From positions 372,001 through 436,000 of the forward strand of contig NZ_JANKBZ010000005.1 in assembly GCF_024623785.1 (NCBI RefSeq): a DNA stretch of 64,000 nt, given 5' to 3'. The notes under the pieces were generated by a model. It made no database searches. It had not been told where the DNA came from and worked only from the letters and a program-made list of their open reading frames with translations. Positions 9,065 through 17,852 of the stretch are shown here, one piece after another. The DNA is from Archangium lipolyticum (lineage in GTDB: Bacteria; Myxococcota; Myxococcia; Myxococcales; Myxococcaceae). The position numbers and the translations under genes were made by a program. Within the stretch, counting starts at the first letter, position 1. Each line of letters opens with the position of its first letter.

Positions 9065-9595
9065 ATGCGCATCTCACGACTCGTCCTCCTCCTCCCGCTG
9101 CTTCTCGGAGCCGCCTGCTTTCCCCTTCGGTACACCAGCGGGAGCAGCTGGAGATATCTGAGCTACGAGCAGTCGCATTTCACCAGCGCCCAGCCTCCCG
9201 ACGAGCTGGCCCTCCGCGTCATCGATCTCCTCACCCGGCGCGGCTTTCCGCTGGTGAACCGGAAGGAGACCGCTCCCGGCAAGCTCGTCTACCAGTTCAA
9301 GGGCCTGCGTGAGACCGTGACCGAGCTGGACTCCACGGCCATCGGCTCCGTCTTCTACGCGGAGATCGAGCCCCTGGGGACCGGCTCTTCCCTCGTGCTC
9401 TCCGGCTGGGCCACGAGGAATGGATGGGAGACGTGCACGAAGGAGGATCCGACGCCACTCGGGTGTAACTCCGGGATTGGTGGCTCCTCCTGGACGGATG
9501 TCAGGCCGCTGAATGGCCGCGAGGAGGCCGAGCTCATCCGCGGCACGCTCATCGAGCTGAGCATGACGGAGAAGGCGGGCATGGCGGCTCGTTGA
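9065..9595 (+). CDS. hypothetical lipoprotein (176 aa)
   Basis: The signal peptide MRISRLVLLLPLLLGAAC ends in the lipobox LGAAC. The mature domain of about 155 residues has mixed alpha/beta character, with alternating strands such as KLVYQFKGL and SVFYAEIEPL and a Cys pair (WETCTKEDPTPLGC). No family is recognised. Translation starts 37 nt after the SDR stop, so co-transcription with that gene is possible. Confidence 0.7.
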   Translation: MRISRLVLLLPLLLGAACFPLRYTSGSSWRYLSYEQSHFTSAQPPDELALRVIDLLTRRGFPLVNRKETAPGKLVYQFKGLRETVTELDSTAIGSVFYAEIEPLGTGSSLVLSGWATRNGWETCTKEDPTPLGCNSGIGGSSWTDVRPLNGREEAELIRGTLIELSMTEKAGMAAR

Positions 9596-9635
9596 AACGG
9601 GACGCGAGGGCGGGAAGAGCCGCGCGGCGGGGGTT

Positions 9636-10196
9636 TCAGTCGCTCCCGGGGCGGAAGCGGGTGGCCGCCCAGGTGGCATCCACGGCCACCTGCGCGATGC
9701 CCCGCAGGCCGAGCCGCTCGACGGACTCCCAGCCGCGGTCCCGGTTGAGGTCCGTCTCCACCTTCGACGACTGCTTCGGGTAGGCCACCCAGAACACCGT
9801 GGTGGGCGTGAGCGCCGGGCCAATCTCCGCCATGCGCCGCTCGAGCTCGGCGCGGTTGCCCACGAAGGCGAGGATGAAGGGGGCACCGGTACCGAGCTTC
9901 GTCCGTACGCGGGCGCCCGCGGGCAGCTCGCCCAGCAGCGTGGCCGCGTCTCCAGGGGCGCCGAGCACCACCGCCTCCATGCCGGGCTTCAGGAACATCT
10001 TCTGCCCCAGGGGTTTGGTGCTCGGCGCGGGCCGGGCCGCCTTCGTCCCGGGCGTCTTCGCCGCCCGCTGCTCGGAGGCGGCGGTGCGGCGGGTGGAGAC
10101 CTTCTTCGCGGCGGGCTTCTTCGCGGTGGGCTTCTTCGCGGTGGGCTTCTTCACCGCGGGACGCTTCGTGGGCTTGCGGGTCGGGGCCATGCTCAC
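9636..10196 (-). CDS. DUF3052-type protein with histone-H1-like basic tail
   Basis: 186 residues. Residues 1-65 are a Lys/Ala/Pro-rich tail with three KKPxAKK-type repeats, like the C-terminal tails of histone H1 and bacterial H1-like proteins. Residues ~65-186 resemble the DUF3052 domain: a LKPGMEAVVLGAPG strand-turn, AFVGNRAELERRM, then VFWVAYPKQSSKVETDLNRD. A second ATG at 10190 removes two residues. The tail predicts nucleic-acid or polyanion binding; the function of the globular domain is unknown. Confidence 0.75.
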   Translation of the reverse strand: MSMAPTRKPTKRPAVKKPTAKKPTAKKPAAKKVSTRRTAASEQRAAKTPGTKAARPAPSTKPLGQKMFLKPGMEAVVLGAPGDAATLLGELPAGARVRTKLGTGAPFILAFVGNRAELERRMAEIGPALTPTTVFWVAYPKQSSKVETDLNRDRGWESVERLGLRGIAQVAVDATWAATRFRPGSD

Positions 10197-10230
10197 ATGC
10201 TTAGCACGGTCACTGCCCGCGAGGCCCGCG

Positions 10231-10761
10231 TCAGGGGGACGGGGGGAGCGCGAAGAACGGCACCTCGCCGAGGAAATCCCCCTTGCCCACGTCGACGCCG
10301 TTGTGGCGCAGGATGGAGTAGGCGGTCGTGGCGTGGAAGTAGAAGTTCGGCAGGGCGAAGGCGACCAGGTAATCGCTCCCCTTGAGGCCCTGGCCCGGCA
10401 GGAAGGGCAGGGTGATCGTCCGCTCGGCGGCGCCCTGGAACTGCTCCGGCGTGAGCGTCTTCAGGAAGGCGATCGTCTTGTCGATGCGCGCCCGCAGCTC
10501 CTCCACCGTCTTCTCGGTGTCCTCGAAGACAGGGGCCTGGACGCCGGCGAGGCGCGCGGCGGTGCCCTTGGCGTTGTCGGTGATGACCTGGACCTGCCGC
10601 GTGAAGTGGAACTGGTCGGGCGCGAGCCGCGCCGTCAGGAGCACGTTGACGTCGAACTTCTTCTGCTCGGCGTACTTCTGCGCCTTGTCGAGCCAGTGGT
10701 GCACCTGGCCCAGGGTCCGGATGAGCTGCGGAACGGTGAAGTGGTAGAAGTTCATGTTCAT
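10231..10761 (-). CDS. DUF1993-family protein
   Basis: 176 residues, predicted all-alpha, with the four-helix DinB-like character of DUF1993: an N-terminal MNFYHFTVPQLIRTLGQV helix, LAPDQFHFTRQVQVITDNAK, TPEQFQGAAERTITLPF and a C-terminal LPNFYFHATTAYSILRHNG segment. AAGGAGA lies six bases before the ATG. The start is 28 nt beyond the end of the MBL-fold gene (10789) on the same strand, so the two may form an operon. The biochemical role of the family is unknown. Confidence 0.82.
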   Translation of the reverse strand: MNMNFYHFTVPQLIRTLGQVHHWLDKAQKYAEQKKFDVNVLLTARLAPDQFHFTRQVQVITDNAKGTAARLAGVQAPVFEDTEKTVEELRARIDKTIAFLKTLTPEQFQGAAERTITLPFLPGQGLKGSDYLVAFALPNFYFHATTAYSILRHNGVDVGKGDFLGEVPFFALPPSP

Positions 10762-10788
10762 CTCCTTGGAGGTTCACTCAGCGCTGAA

Positions 10789-11769
10789 TCACTGGCCCAG
10801 GCTGTAGTTGACCGGGATCCAGGTATAGCCCTTTCCCTCGGCGCGCACATGGCCGATGCCCGGGAACGAGACGTGAGCGGCGCCCACCCAATAGCCCTGC
10901 TTCGCGGCATCGGCGTAGGCCTTCTTGCGTTGGGCCGCCGCCGCCTTGGAGTCGAGGTCGAACTGGATGGTCACCGACGGCTCGGGGAACTGCACCGCGG
11001 CGACATGCATCACGTCACCCCACAGCACCAGCTTCTGCCCCTTGCTCTCCACGGCGTAAAAGCTGTGTCCGGGGGTATGGCCCCGGGTCGCGATGGCCCG
11101 GATGCCGGGCTCCAGCTCGGTGTCACCATCGAAGGTCTGGAGCTTGCCCGCCTCGACATATGCGTTGAGTGAAGCCATCGCTTGCTGGAAGCCGGCTTTC
11201 TTGTCGGCCGGAGCCTTGTCCAGGTTGGCGGTGCTGAGCCAGTAATCGGCATCCTGCTTGTCCACGCGCACGACGGCGTTGGGGAAGGCCCGCTTGTCAC
11301 CGGCCATCAGTCCGCCCGAGTGATCCAGGTGGATATGGGTGATCAGCACCGCGTCGATCTGCTCCGGCTGGTAGCCCGCGGCCCGCAGGTTGGTGAGCAA
11401 TTGATTGCCAACGGTGGGGCCGAAAAGGGAACCGGCGCCCGTATCCACCAGGATCAGCCTGGAGCCGGTGTTGATCAGGTAGGCGTTGATCGAGGTCTCG
11501 GCGGGCAGGTCGACATACGAGGCGGCCAACAGCTTCTGGACCTGACCGGGCCGGGTGTTGGTCATCAGCTGGTCCACGGGAAGCTTCACGGTCCCATCGG
11601 ACAGCGCCGTGACTTCGAAGTCGCCCAGCATCATCCGGTAGAAGCCCGGGGCCTGGGTTCTGACCTGCGGTGCGGCGGCGTGTGCGGCGGGAGGCATGAG
11701 CCCCCCGCCAGTGGCGGCCGTGAGGGCTGCTACAGTGATGGTGCGCAAGAGCAGGGTGTGTCTCGACAT
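10789..11769 (-). CDS. exported metallo-beta-lactamase-fold hydrolase
   Basis: 326 residues with a long signal peptide ending near AAHAAAP (residues 28-34). The zinc motif HIHLDH is at residues 145-150. Further ligands are expected in RGHTPGHS and LVLWGDVMH, and the final metal-site His in VGAAHVSFPGIGH. The overall pattern resembles periplasmic lactonase-like or methyl-parathion-hydrolase-like MBL enzymes, so lactone or organophosphate-ester hydrolysis is possible. Quorum quenching would be a guess. It precedes the DUF1993 gene in the same direction. Confidence 0.82.
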   Translation of the reverse strand: MSRHTLLLRTITVAALTAATGGGLMPPAAHAAAPQVRTQAPGFYRMMLGDFEVTALSDGTVKLPVDQLMTNTRPGQVQKLLAASYVDLPAETSINAYLINTGSRLILVDTGAGSLFGPTVGNQLLTNLRAAGYQPEQIDAVLITHIHLDHSGGLMAGDKRAFPNAVVRVDKQDADYWLSTANLDKAPADKKAGFQQAMASLNAYVEAGKLQTFDGDTELEPGIRAIATRGHTPGHSFYAVESKGQKLVLWGDVMHVAAVQFPEPSVTIQFDLDSKAAAAQRKKAYADAAKQGYWVGAAHVSFPGIGHVRAEGKGYTWIPVNYSLGQ

Positions 11770-11973
11770 GGGTGGTCTCCAGAAGCCACGGGAACAGCGC
11801 GGCGCACTACATAAGGGGCCCCCAGTTCTCGCGCGATCCTTTTTGGCCCATCCCCTGGTAGGTGGGCGGACTTCGCTTGCGCGGGCACACCGGGAGAGGG
11901 TGGACGTGCCGGACCAGCGGCGGTATCCCCTCGGGCCATTCCAGGTGGATGAACCGTGCGAAGAAAGGCTTCC

Positions 11974-14900
11974 ATGCGGAGATGGCTGATTCCCGGAGTG
12001 GCCGCTGCCCTCCTGTTGGTGGCGGCGCTCCTTTGGTTCGTCGGGTCTCGTGGGGAGACCCGCACGGCGCCCGGCCCGTCCACGGGCTCGAGCTCCCAGG
12101 GCTCCGCCAGTCCCGCGGCCTCCCTGATGTCCGAGCTGCTCGCCATGCCCCTGGCCGCTTCACGGGGCGCGCTGTCCATCCAGGGCACGGTGGTGGGCCC
12201 CCAGGGTCCGGTGCCTGGAATCGTGGTCATCGCCACCGCGCTTCAGCGGAGCGGGGTGTTCGTGGAGCAGCCCTGTCTCTGTGAGGACCACTGCGCGCGG
12301 GACGTGCTGGAGCTGGGTTGTGGCTCGGTGGGCGCGCAGCTCGCGGAGTGGGTGGTGGCGCATGGGGACGACGCGCCTCCACTCGCGCGGGTCGTCACGG
12401 ACGCGGCGGGCCGCTTCCGGCTGGAGGGTCTGGAGGCTGGCCCCCACACGCTCTGGGCCCAGAGCGAGCAACTGGCCGGCGTGTACCCGGAGGTGACCGC
12501 GGGCGCGGAGGGCATCGAGCTCCGGGTGGACGATGGCACGTGGCTCTCCCGCGTGGCGCGCGACGAGGACGGCCGGCCCCTGGAGGGCGCGCGCTTCACC
12601 GCCCTGCTCCATGCGCCCGAGCGCCTCTTCGAGAAGTCCACCCGGGACGATGGCTTCGCCATCCTCGGTCCGCTGCCCCGGGGTGAGTACACGCTCCTGG
12701 TGGAGAAGGAGGGCCTGCTGCCGGCGGTCGTCCGGATGCTCTCGGCGTTCGACGTCGGGCAGGAGGTGACGCTGTACAGGCCCCGGCGCATCTCCGGCCG
12801 GGTGGAGGCTGGAGGCGGGCCGGCCGAGGGACTCACCGTCCTCCTCACTGGCGAGCACCGCCGGCTGCAAGCCACCACCGACTCGCGGGGGCTCTTCACC
12901 TTCGAGGGACTTCGCCGAGGCATCTATGAGGTGGCGGTGCGCCGGGACGAGCTGCTCGCGGCGCGGCAGGTGACGGTGGAGCCCGGGCTGGATGTGGAGG
13001 ACGTGGTGTTGGAGCTCGCGCCCGGTCTGGGACTCGGGCTGAGCGGGCGCGTCACCGACGAGGCGGGCCGTCCCATCGCGGGCGCTCGGGTCGATGCCGC
13101 TCGGGGCGCCGGGGAGTATCCCTCCTTCGATTGGCACACCCTCACGGACGCGCAGGGCCGCTACCTGCTCGCGCTGCCCGGGCCGGGGACGTACCGCTTC
13201 CTCTTCGACTCCGAGCGTCACCAGCAGTACCGCCTCCCCTCGCGCCCGTACGAGCACTCGGAGGAGCTGGACGTGACGTTGGAGCCCTCCGTGCTGGTGG
13301 AGGGCCACACCGTGGACGAGTCGGGCGCGCCCGTGAGCGGAGTGGAGGTGTCCCGCGTGGAGCCCGTGGAGGGCTCGGACTTCTTCGAGAGGGTGGGCCG
13401 CTGGGACACCTCTCGCCGGGATGGCTCTTTCGTGCTGGAGGGGCCGGAGCCTGGCACCTGGCACCTCGTGCCCGAGCACAAGGACTTCCTGGATGCGCGG
13501 CTGACGCTCCAGGCTCCGGCCCGCGAGGTGAAGGTGGTGTTGCGGCGGGGTGGCTCGGTGGAGGTGGAAGTGGTGGACGAGGCGGAGCGCCCGGTCGTCG
13601 ACGCTTGGGTGAAGCTGGAGCCCGAGCGGCGTGCGGGGGCGGCTTCGGGTTTCCAGGAGCACCAGCGGATGCGTCGGCAGACGAAGCAGGGCGCCACCGG
13701 GATGGATGGCCGGCGGGTGTTCAGCGGGCTGCTACCCGGGCGATTCAAGGTGGAGGTGACGGCGAGGCGGGTGCTGTCGCGGCGCGTGGCCCACGGGGAG
13801 GTGGAGGTGCGTGGCTCGGAGCAGGGGCGGGTGCGCCTGCGGCTCACCGAGGGCAAGGGGGGCTTCGCGGGGGTGGTGGTGGATGGGGAGGGCAAGCCGC
13901 TGGAGTACGCGATGGTGCGGGCGACGCCGGTGGAGCTCGCGCGGGTGAGGCCGGGCGAGCCGTACCAGGACGAGGGCGGGGAGGGGCTGGACATGGAGGG
14001 CACCGGGCCGGATGGGCGCTTCACCTTCTCGCGGCTGCGAGGCGGGGCCTGGGCCGTCACCGCCTACAAGGACGGGTACCTCCTCGACGTGGAGGCGAGC
14101 GGCGAGGCACTGGAGATGGCGGCTCCGCGCGAGTGGAACGTCCTGGCGCGAGGGACGGAGGAGGTGCGCCTGGTGCTGGCGCGGCTGCCGCACGTGTCCG
14201 GGCGGGTGGTGCGCGAGGACGGCTCGCCCGTCACGCGCTTCGAGGTGGACAGCAGGACGGTGAGCCACCCGGAGGGCCGCTTCTCGGTGGCCATGCGGAG
14301 CACGGGGGAGCAGCGGCTGTGGTTCAAGGCACCGGGGCTGAGCACGACACATCGCGTGGTGCAGGTGCGGCGGGGCGAGGACGTGGCCCTGGGAGACGTG
14401 GTGCTGCGGGCGAAGAGGACGGTGCGGGGGCGGGTGGTGGACGCGGTGACGCGGGCGCCGGTGGTGGGTGCCACGGTGGAGGAGGGCTTCGCGTCGAGGC
14501 GCGCCTACCGGCGGAAGACGGACGAGATTCCACAAGCGCGCACGCGGGGGGACGGCAGCTTCACCCTGACGGTGGGGACGGAGGGGGTGCTGCCGTTGAC
14601 GGTGCTCCACCCGTCGTACAGGACGGTGGAGCTGACGGTGGAGCCGGGGAAGGACGAGGTGGTGGTGGAGCTGGAACCGGGGGCGACGGTGGAGGGGCGG
14701 GTGCTGGCGGGGAGCCTTCCGGTGGAGGCGGGCCGGGTCGATCTGCGCGACGAGCGGGACGCCTCGGTGGGCGCGGCGGTCATCTGGCGGGGGCGGTACG
14801 TGCTGCGCGCGATGCCGGCGGGCCCGCATGTGCTGCACGTGGAGGGAGCTATGGCCGGGACGCAGGCGGTGGCGTTCCTGCCCAGACGGGTGGAGGTCCC

Positions 14901-15240
14901 CGCCAGGGGAGCGCTGACGGTGGACCTCCAGTTGGAAGGAGCGGGGACGGCGAGCATCCGGGTAACGGAGTCGGTCTCCGCGGTGTGGCTCGTTCCGGGC
15001 ACGCACGTGCTGCCGGATGAATCGGATGGGCTCTCCTCACTCCGAGGGCGGGGCGTCAGGGCGACACACGAGAACGGGCTGTACCGTGTTCGCGGGCTGC
15101 CGCCGGGGCGCTACACGTTGTTGGTGCAGCGCTTCGAGGAGTACTACTCGGAGGCCCACGCCGAGGAGGTGGAGCTGCTGCCCGGTACCGACCCGGCATG
15201 GGAGGTGCGCCCCCGCTGGCGCCGCTACGAGGATGGCTGA
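11974..15240 (+). CDS. very large membrane-anchored protein with repeated carboxypeptidase-regulatory-like domains
   Basis: 1088 residues from ATG 11974, preceded five bases upstream by GAAAGG; an upstream GTG at 11956 is less likely. One N-terminal hydrophobic segment (VAAALLLVAALLWFVG) acts as signal or anchor. The rest is a chain of roughly ten to twelve 80-90-residue beta-sandwich repeats of the CarboxypepD_reg type, marked by recurring SGRVxDExGxPxxGAxV and GxYxLxxLxPGxY patterns. There is no catalytic domain. Such modules usually act as adhesion, spacer or scaffold units in the periplasm or at the cell surface. Codon use is very G+C-rich and repetitive in the second half. Confidence 0.78.
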   Translation: MRRWLIPGVAAALLLVAALLWFVGSRGETRTAPGPSTGSSSQGSASPAASLMSELLAMPLAASRGALSIQGTVVGPQGPVPGIVVIATALQRSGVFVEQPCLCEDHCARDVLELGCGSVGAQLAEWVVAHGDDAPPLARVVTDAAGRFRLEGLEAGPHTLWAQSEQLAGVYPEVTAGAEGIELRVDDGTWLSRVARDEDGRPLEGARFTALLHAPERLFEKSTRDDGFAILGPLPRGEYTLLVEKEGLLPAVVRMLSAFDVGQEVTLYRPRRISGRVEAGGGPAEGLTVLLTGEHRRLQATTDSRGLFTFEGLRRGIYEVAVRRDELLAARQVTVEPGLDVEDVVLELAPGLGLGLSGRVTDEAGRPIAGARVDAARGAGEYPSFDWHTLTDAQGRYLLALPGPGTYRFLFDSERHQQYRLPSRPYEHSEELDVTLEPSVLVEGHTVDESGAPVSGVEVSRVEPVEGSDFFERVGRWDTSRRDGSFVLEGPEPGTWHLVPEHKDFLDARLTLQAPAREVKVVLRRGGSVEVEVVDEAERPVVDAWVKLEPERRAGAASGFQEHQRMRRQTKQGATGMDGRRVFSGLLPGRFKVEVTARRVLSRRVAHGEVEVRGSEQGRVRLRLTEGKGGFAGVVVDGEGKPLEYAMVRATPVELARVRPGEPYQDEGGEGLDMEGTGPDGRFTFSRLRGGAWAVTAYKDGYLLDVEASGEALEMAAPREWNVLARGTEEVRLVLARLPHVSGRVVREDGSPVTRFEVDSRTVSHPEGRFSVAMRSTGEQRLWFKAPGLSTTHRVVQVRRGEDVALGDVVLRAKRTVRGRVVDAVTRAPVVGATVEEGFASRRAYRRKTDEIPQARTRGDGSFTLTVGTEGVLPLTVLHPSYRTVELTVEPGKDEVVVELEPGATVEGRVLAGSLPVEAGRVDLRDERDASVGAAVIWRGRYVLRAMPAGPHVLHVEGAMAGTQAVAFLPRRVEVPARGALTVDLQLEGAGTASIRVTESVSAVWLVPGTHVLPDESDGLSSLRGRGVRATHENGLYRVRGLPPGRYTLLVQRFEEYYSEAHAEEVELLPGTDPAWEVRPRWRRYEDG

Positions 15241-15249
15241 GGCGGAGGC

Positions 15250-17763
15250 TCAGGGAGCCCAGGGGGACACCACGTTCCAGCTCGCGTCCTCGCTGAAGGA
15301 GAAGGCGCGGTCCCAGCCCGCTGCCGCTCCGCCCCCCGCGAGCCAGACCTGGGCGTCGGAGTGGCGCAGGTAGCGGCCCGGGAAGTTGTAGGACTCGAAC
15401 GAGGCGCCCGTGCCGAAGAGTGCCGGCTGCGCGCAGAAGGTGGCGTCCTGATCGAAGAGCGCCGTGCCGTCACGCGCGTCCAGGCGGACGCGATCCGAGG
15501 CGTGGCGCAGGTAGGAGCCGGGGAAGTTGCGCGCCTCGAGCGAGTAGCAGCTCGCGTCGGCCAGGCCGGGGACGAGCTTGAAGGTCGCGTCCTGCTTGAG
15601 CGTGGTGCTGCTCGCGCCGTCCACCACCTCGGTGTAGCCCAGGCTGCCGGAGTGGCGCATGTAACGGTTGGTGTAACCCGGCGTCACCACCTGGAGCGAA
15701 CGGTAGGTGTTCACCGGCAGCTCCAAGCCGTTCCTCCACCAGGGGGTCACCACGGCCCACGTCGCGTCCTGGCGGTCACCCTGGGTGTTCGCGATGGCCT
15801 CCACCCACAGCTCGCCGTTGCGGTGGCGCAGGTAGGAGCCCGACATGTTCCTGGACTCCAGCGACACGTTCTGGGAGCCGTCGAGCGCCGCGCGCGCGCA
15901 GAAGGTGGCGTCCTGATCGAAGAGCGCCGTGCCATTGCGCGTGTCGAGGCGGACGCGGCTGTTCTGGTGACGCAGGTAGGAGCCGGGGAAGTTGCGCGCC
16001 TCGAGCGAGTAGCAGCTCGCGTCGGCCAGGCCGGGGACGATCTTGAAGGTCGCGTCCTGCTTGAGCGTGGTGCTGCTCGCGCCGTCCACCACCTCGGTGT
16101 AGCCCAGGCTGCCGGAGTGGCGCATGTAACGGTTGGTGAAGTTCGGCGTCACCACCTGGAAGGAGCGGTACCTGTTGATGGGCAGCAGCCCCGCCTGGAG
16201 GGCCTTCCTGAGGTTGGGCAGGGGCCCGATCTTCCGGGAGTCCGAGGCCTGGGGCGTGCCGGTGTTGACCAGCAGGGAGCGCACGGCACGCGGGTCCAGG
16301 GAGCCCTGGCCCCGGGCCCGCACCGCGCCCTGGATGCTGATGGCCGAGCCGGCGACGATGGGCGAGGCGCTCGAGGTGCCGCTGAAGGAGGAGGTGTAGT
16401 ACTGGTCCTCGCCGTACGCCGAGCCGAAGCGATCGCCGTAACCCATCGTCACGACGCTCTCGCCCCAGCCGTGCACGTCCACGCGCGAGCCGAAGTTCGT
16501 CCAGCACGTGGGGGCGCGCGTCGTGGCGCCGCTGGCGCCCACCAGGATGGCGCCCGAGTCACGCACGCTCCGGTTGAAGGCACTGCCGTACGCGCCCTCG
16601 TCCAGGTTGGCGCTGCCGTTGCCGGCCGCTTCCACCACCGTCACGCCGTTGGCCGTGGCCGTGGAGATGGCGTCGAACTCTCCCTGCCAGTACTCCATGG
16701 CGATGTAGTTGCACTGGCCCTGGTTGCAGGTGCAGGGCGTGCTGTCCGCGGGCCCCTGCGCGTGCAACTCGACGAGGATGACGCCGCCGCGGCCCACGGC
16801 CGACGCCGCGCTGGAGATGGCGCTGGCGGCCGATTGATTGCCGATGCCCGACACACCCGTCGTCGCCCCGTACGCGATACCCCTCACGCCGTAGGCGTTG
16901 CCCACACCGACGGCCGCCCCCAGCACCGCGGTGCCGTGGTTGCGCCAGCCGAGGTCATTGATTTGCGAGCCAAGCTGGGTGAACAGGCCCGGCATGTCCT
17001 CGTGGGTGGTGCGCCAGCCGCCCTCGATGTCGACGAAGCGCACGCCGGCGCCGTCACCTCCCGGCACCGTCCAGGCATGGCGGGCATCCACGCCCGTGGG
17101 GGCCGCGTTGAGGTAGCCCTGAGCGCTCTCATACAGCGGGGTGGTGGGCGAGATGTCCACGGCGGCGAGCAGGCTCCGCAGGGCCTCGTCCATGCCGAAG
17201 TTCACCATGGCGGGCTCGGCGGGCGGCTGGACGTAGGCCACCTCCACGCTGTCCAGGGCGTTGAGCTCGGCCACCAGGTCGGCCACGTCCTCGGCGGTGG
17301 TGCGCGGCAGCAGGGGCACCTCGTAATAGAGGTTGAGGTCCGCCAGCTGCCGCCCGCTCTGGGCCTCTCCGAACTCCTTGCGCAACTCCAAGGTGAGCTC
17401 CGCCTCGCTGAAGAGGCGGCGGGGCGCGGCGATGCGCGGCGCGCGCTCGAGCAGGGCCTGGACGGACCGCACGTCACGGCTCAGGCGGGCCTCGGAGAGA
17501 CCCCGGTTCGCGAGCAGGGAACGCTCCGACTCGGAGCGCTCGGCGGCGAGGGACACCAGGGACTCACCGCGCAGGCGGACGCGGCTGCCCTCGTGGAACT
17601 TCACCACCAGGCGCTCCACGGGCGTTCCGGCGGGCAGCTCACGTTGTGCACGCTTGTCGGCGGCGAGGCGGGGCTGGAGGGAGGGCGCTTGAGCGGAGGC
17701 GGCGGGGGCCAGGGTCCATAGGGACAGGCCCACCAGCGCTCCCGCGAGACGGGAGGACTTCAT
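15250..17763 (-). CDS. secreted S8 (subtilisin-like) serine protease with two AbfB domains
   Basis: 837 residues. The signal peptide ends at APAASAQA (residues 19-26). A propeptide-like region to about residue 225 is followed by the S8 catalytic domain: Asp245 (FVDIEGG), His276 (RNHGTAV) and Ser464 in the canonical GTSSASP. Two tandem modules of the AbfB (CBM42) type, about 155 residues apart, fill residues ~528-837; each has the RSxQVVTPxxTNRYMRHSGS signature. AbfB modules bind arabinose-containing glycans in arabinofuranosidases; here they probably anchor the protease to a polysaccharide. The gene converges on the repeat-protein gene with a 9-nt gap. Confidence 0.88.
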   Translation of the reverse strand: MKSSRLAGALVGLSLWTLAPAASAQAPSLQPRLAADKRAQRELPAGTPVERLVVKFHEGSRVRLRGESLVSLAAERSESERSLLANRGLSEARLSRDVRSVQALLERAPRIAAPRRLFSEAELTLELRKEFGEAQSGRQLADLNLYYEVPLLPRTTAEDVADLVAELNALDSVEVAYVQPPAEPAMVNFGMDEALRSLLAAVDISPTTPLYESAQGYLNAAPTGVDARHAWTVPGGDGAGVRFVDIEGGWRTTHEDMPGLFTQLGSQINDLGWRNHGTAVLGAAVGVGNAYGVRGIAYGATTGVSGIGNQSAASAISSAASAVGRGGVILVELHAQGPADSTPCTCNQGQCNYIAMEYWQGEFDAISTATANGVTVVEAAGNGSANLDEGAYGSAFNRSVRDSGAILVGASGATTRAPTCWTNFGSRVDVHGWGESVVTMGYGDRFGSAYGEDQYYTSSFSGTSSASPIVAGSAISIQGAVRARGQGSLDPRAVRSLLVNTGTPQASDSRKIGPLPNLRKALQAGLLPINRYRSFQVVTPNFTNRYMRHSGSLGYTEVVDGASSTTLKQDATFKIVPGLADASCYSLEARNFPGSYLRHQNSRVRLDTRNGTALFDQDATFCARAALDGSQNVSLESRNMSGSYLRHRNGELWVEAIANTQGDRQDATWAVVTPWWRNGLELPVNTYRSLQVVTPGYTNRYMRHSGSLGYTEVVDGASSTTLKQDATFKLVPGLADASCYSLEARNFPGSYLRHASDRVRLDARDGTALFDQDATFCAQPALFGTGASFESYNFPGRYLRHSDAQVWLAGGGAAAGWDRAFSFSEDASWNVVSPWAP
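15431..15673. repeat. direct repeat copy 1 (C-terminal AbfB module)
   Basis: This segment reappears at 15896-16138 with a constant offset of 465 nt (155 codons). From 15506 to 15673 the two copies are nearly identical at DNA level; I see only a G/T difference in the ACGA(G/T)CTTG stretch. The first 75 nt show more scattered changes. Confidence 0.85.
15896..16138. repeat. direct repeat copy 2 (first AbfB module)
   Basis: This is the partner of 15431-15673, in phase with the reading frame. The near-absence of synonymous changes indicates recent duplication or ongoing gene conversion between the two carbohydrate-binding modules. Confidence 0.85.
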
Positions 17764-17799
17764 CGGGTTTCTCGATCGGACGGGGGGAACGGCCATCAC

Positions 17800-17828
17800 G
17801 GGCCCCCCTCCACACGAGAGGGGGGCCC
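17800..17828 (-). terminator. strong stem-loop after the chitinase gene
   Basis: A perfect 11-bp inverted repeat (GGGCCCCCCTC / GAGGGGGGCCC) with a 7-nt loop lies 25 nt beyond the chitinase stop, between it and the protease start. No T-run follows on the minus strand, so it may be a weak intrinsic or Rho-assisted terminator, or an mRNA 3'-end stabiliser. Confidence 0.6.
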
Positions 17829-17852
17829 CACTGCGGTTGCGTCCGGCGAGGA

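Noticed and set aside
10081-10180. Tandem DNA repeat (KKPTAKK units) as a separate repeat locus
   Set aside because: It encodes the low-complexity tail of the DUF3052 protein and is described there.
15250-17763. Annotation as alpha-L-arabinofuranosidase because of AbfB modules
   Set aside because: The catalytic domain is a complete S8 protease (Asp245, His276, Ser464); AbfB is only the binding module.
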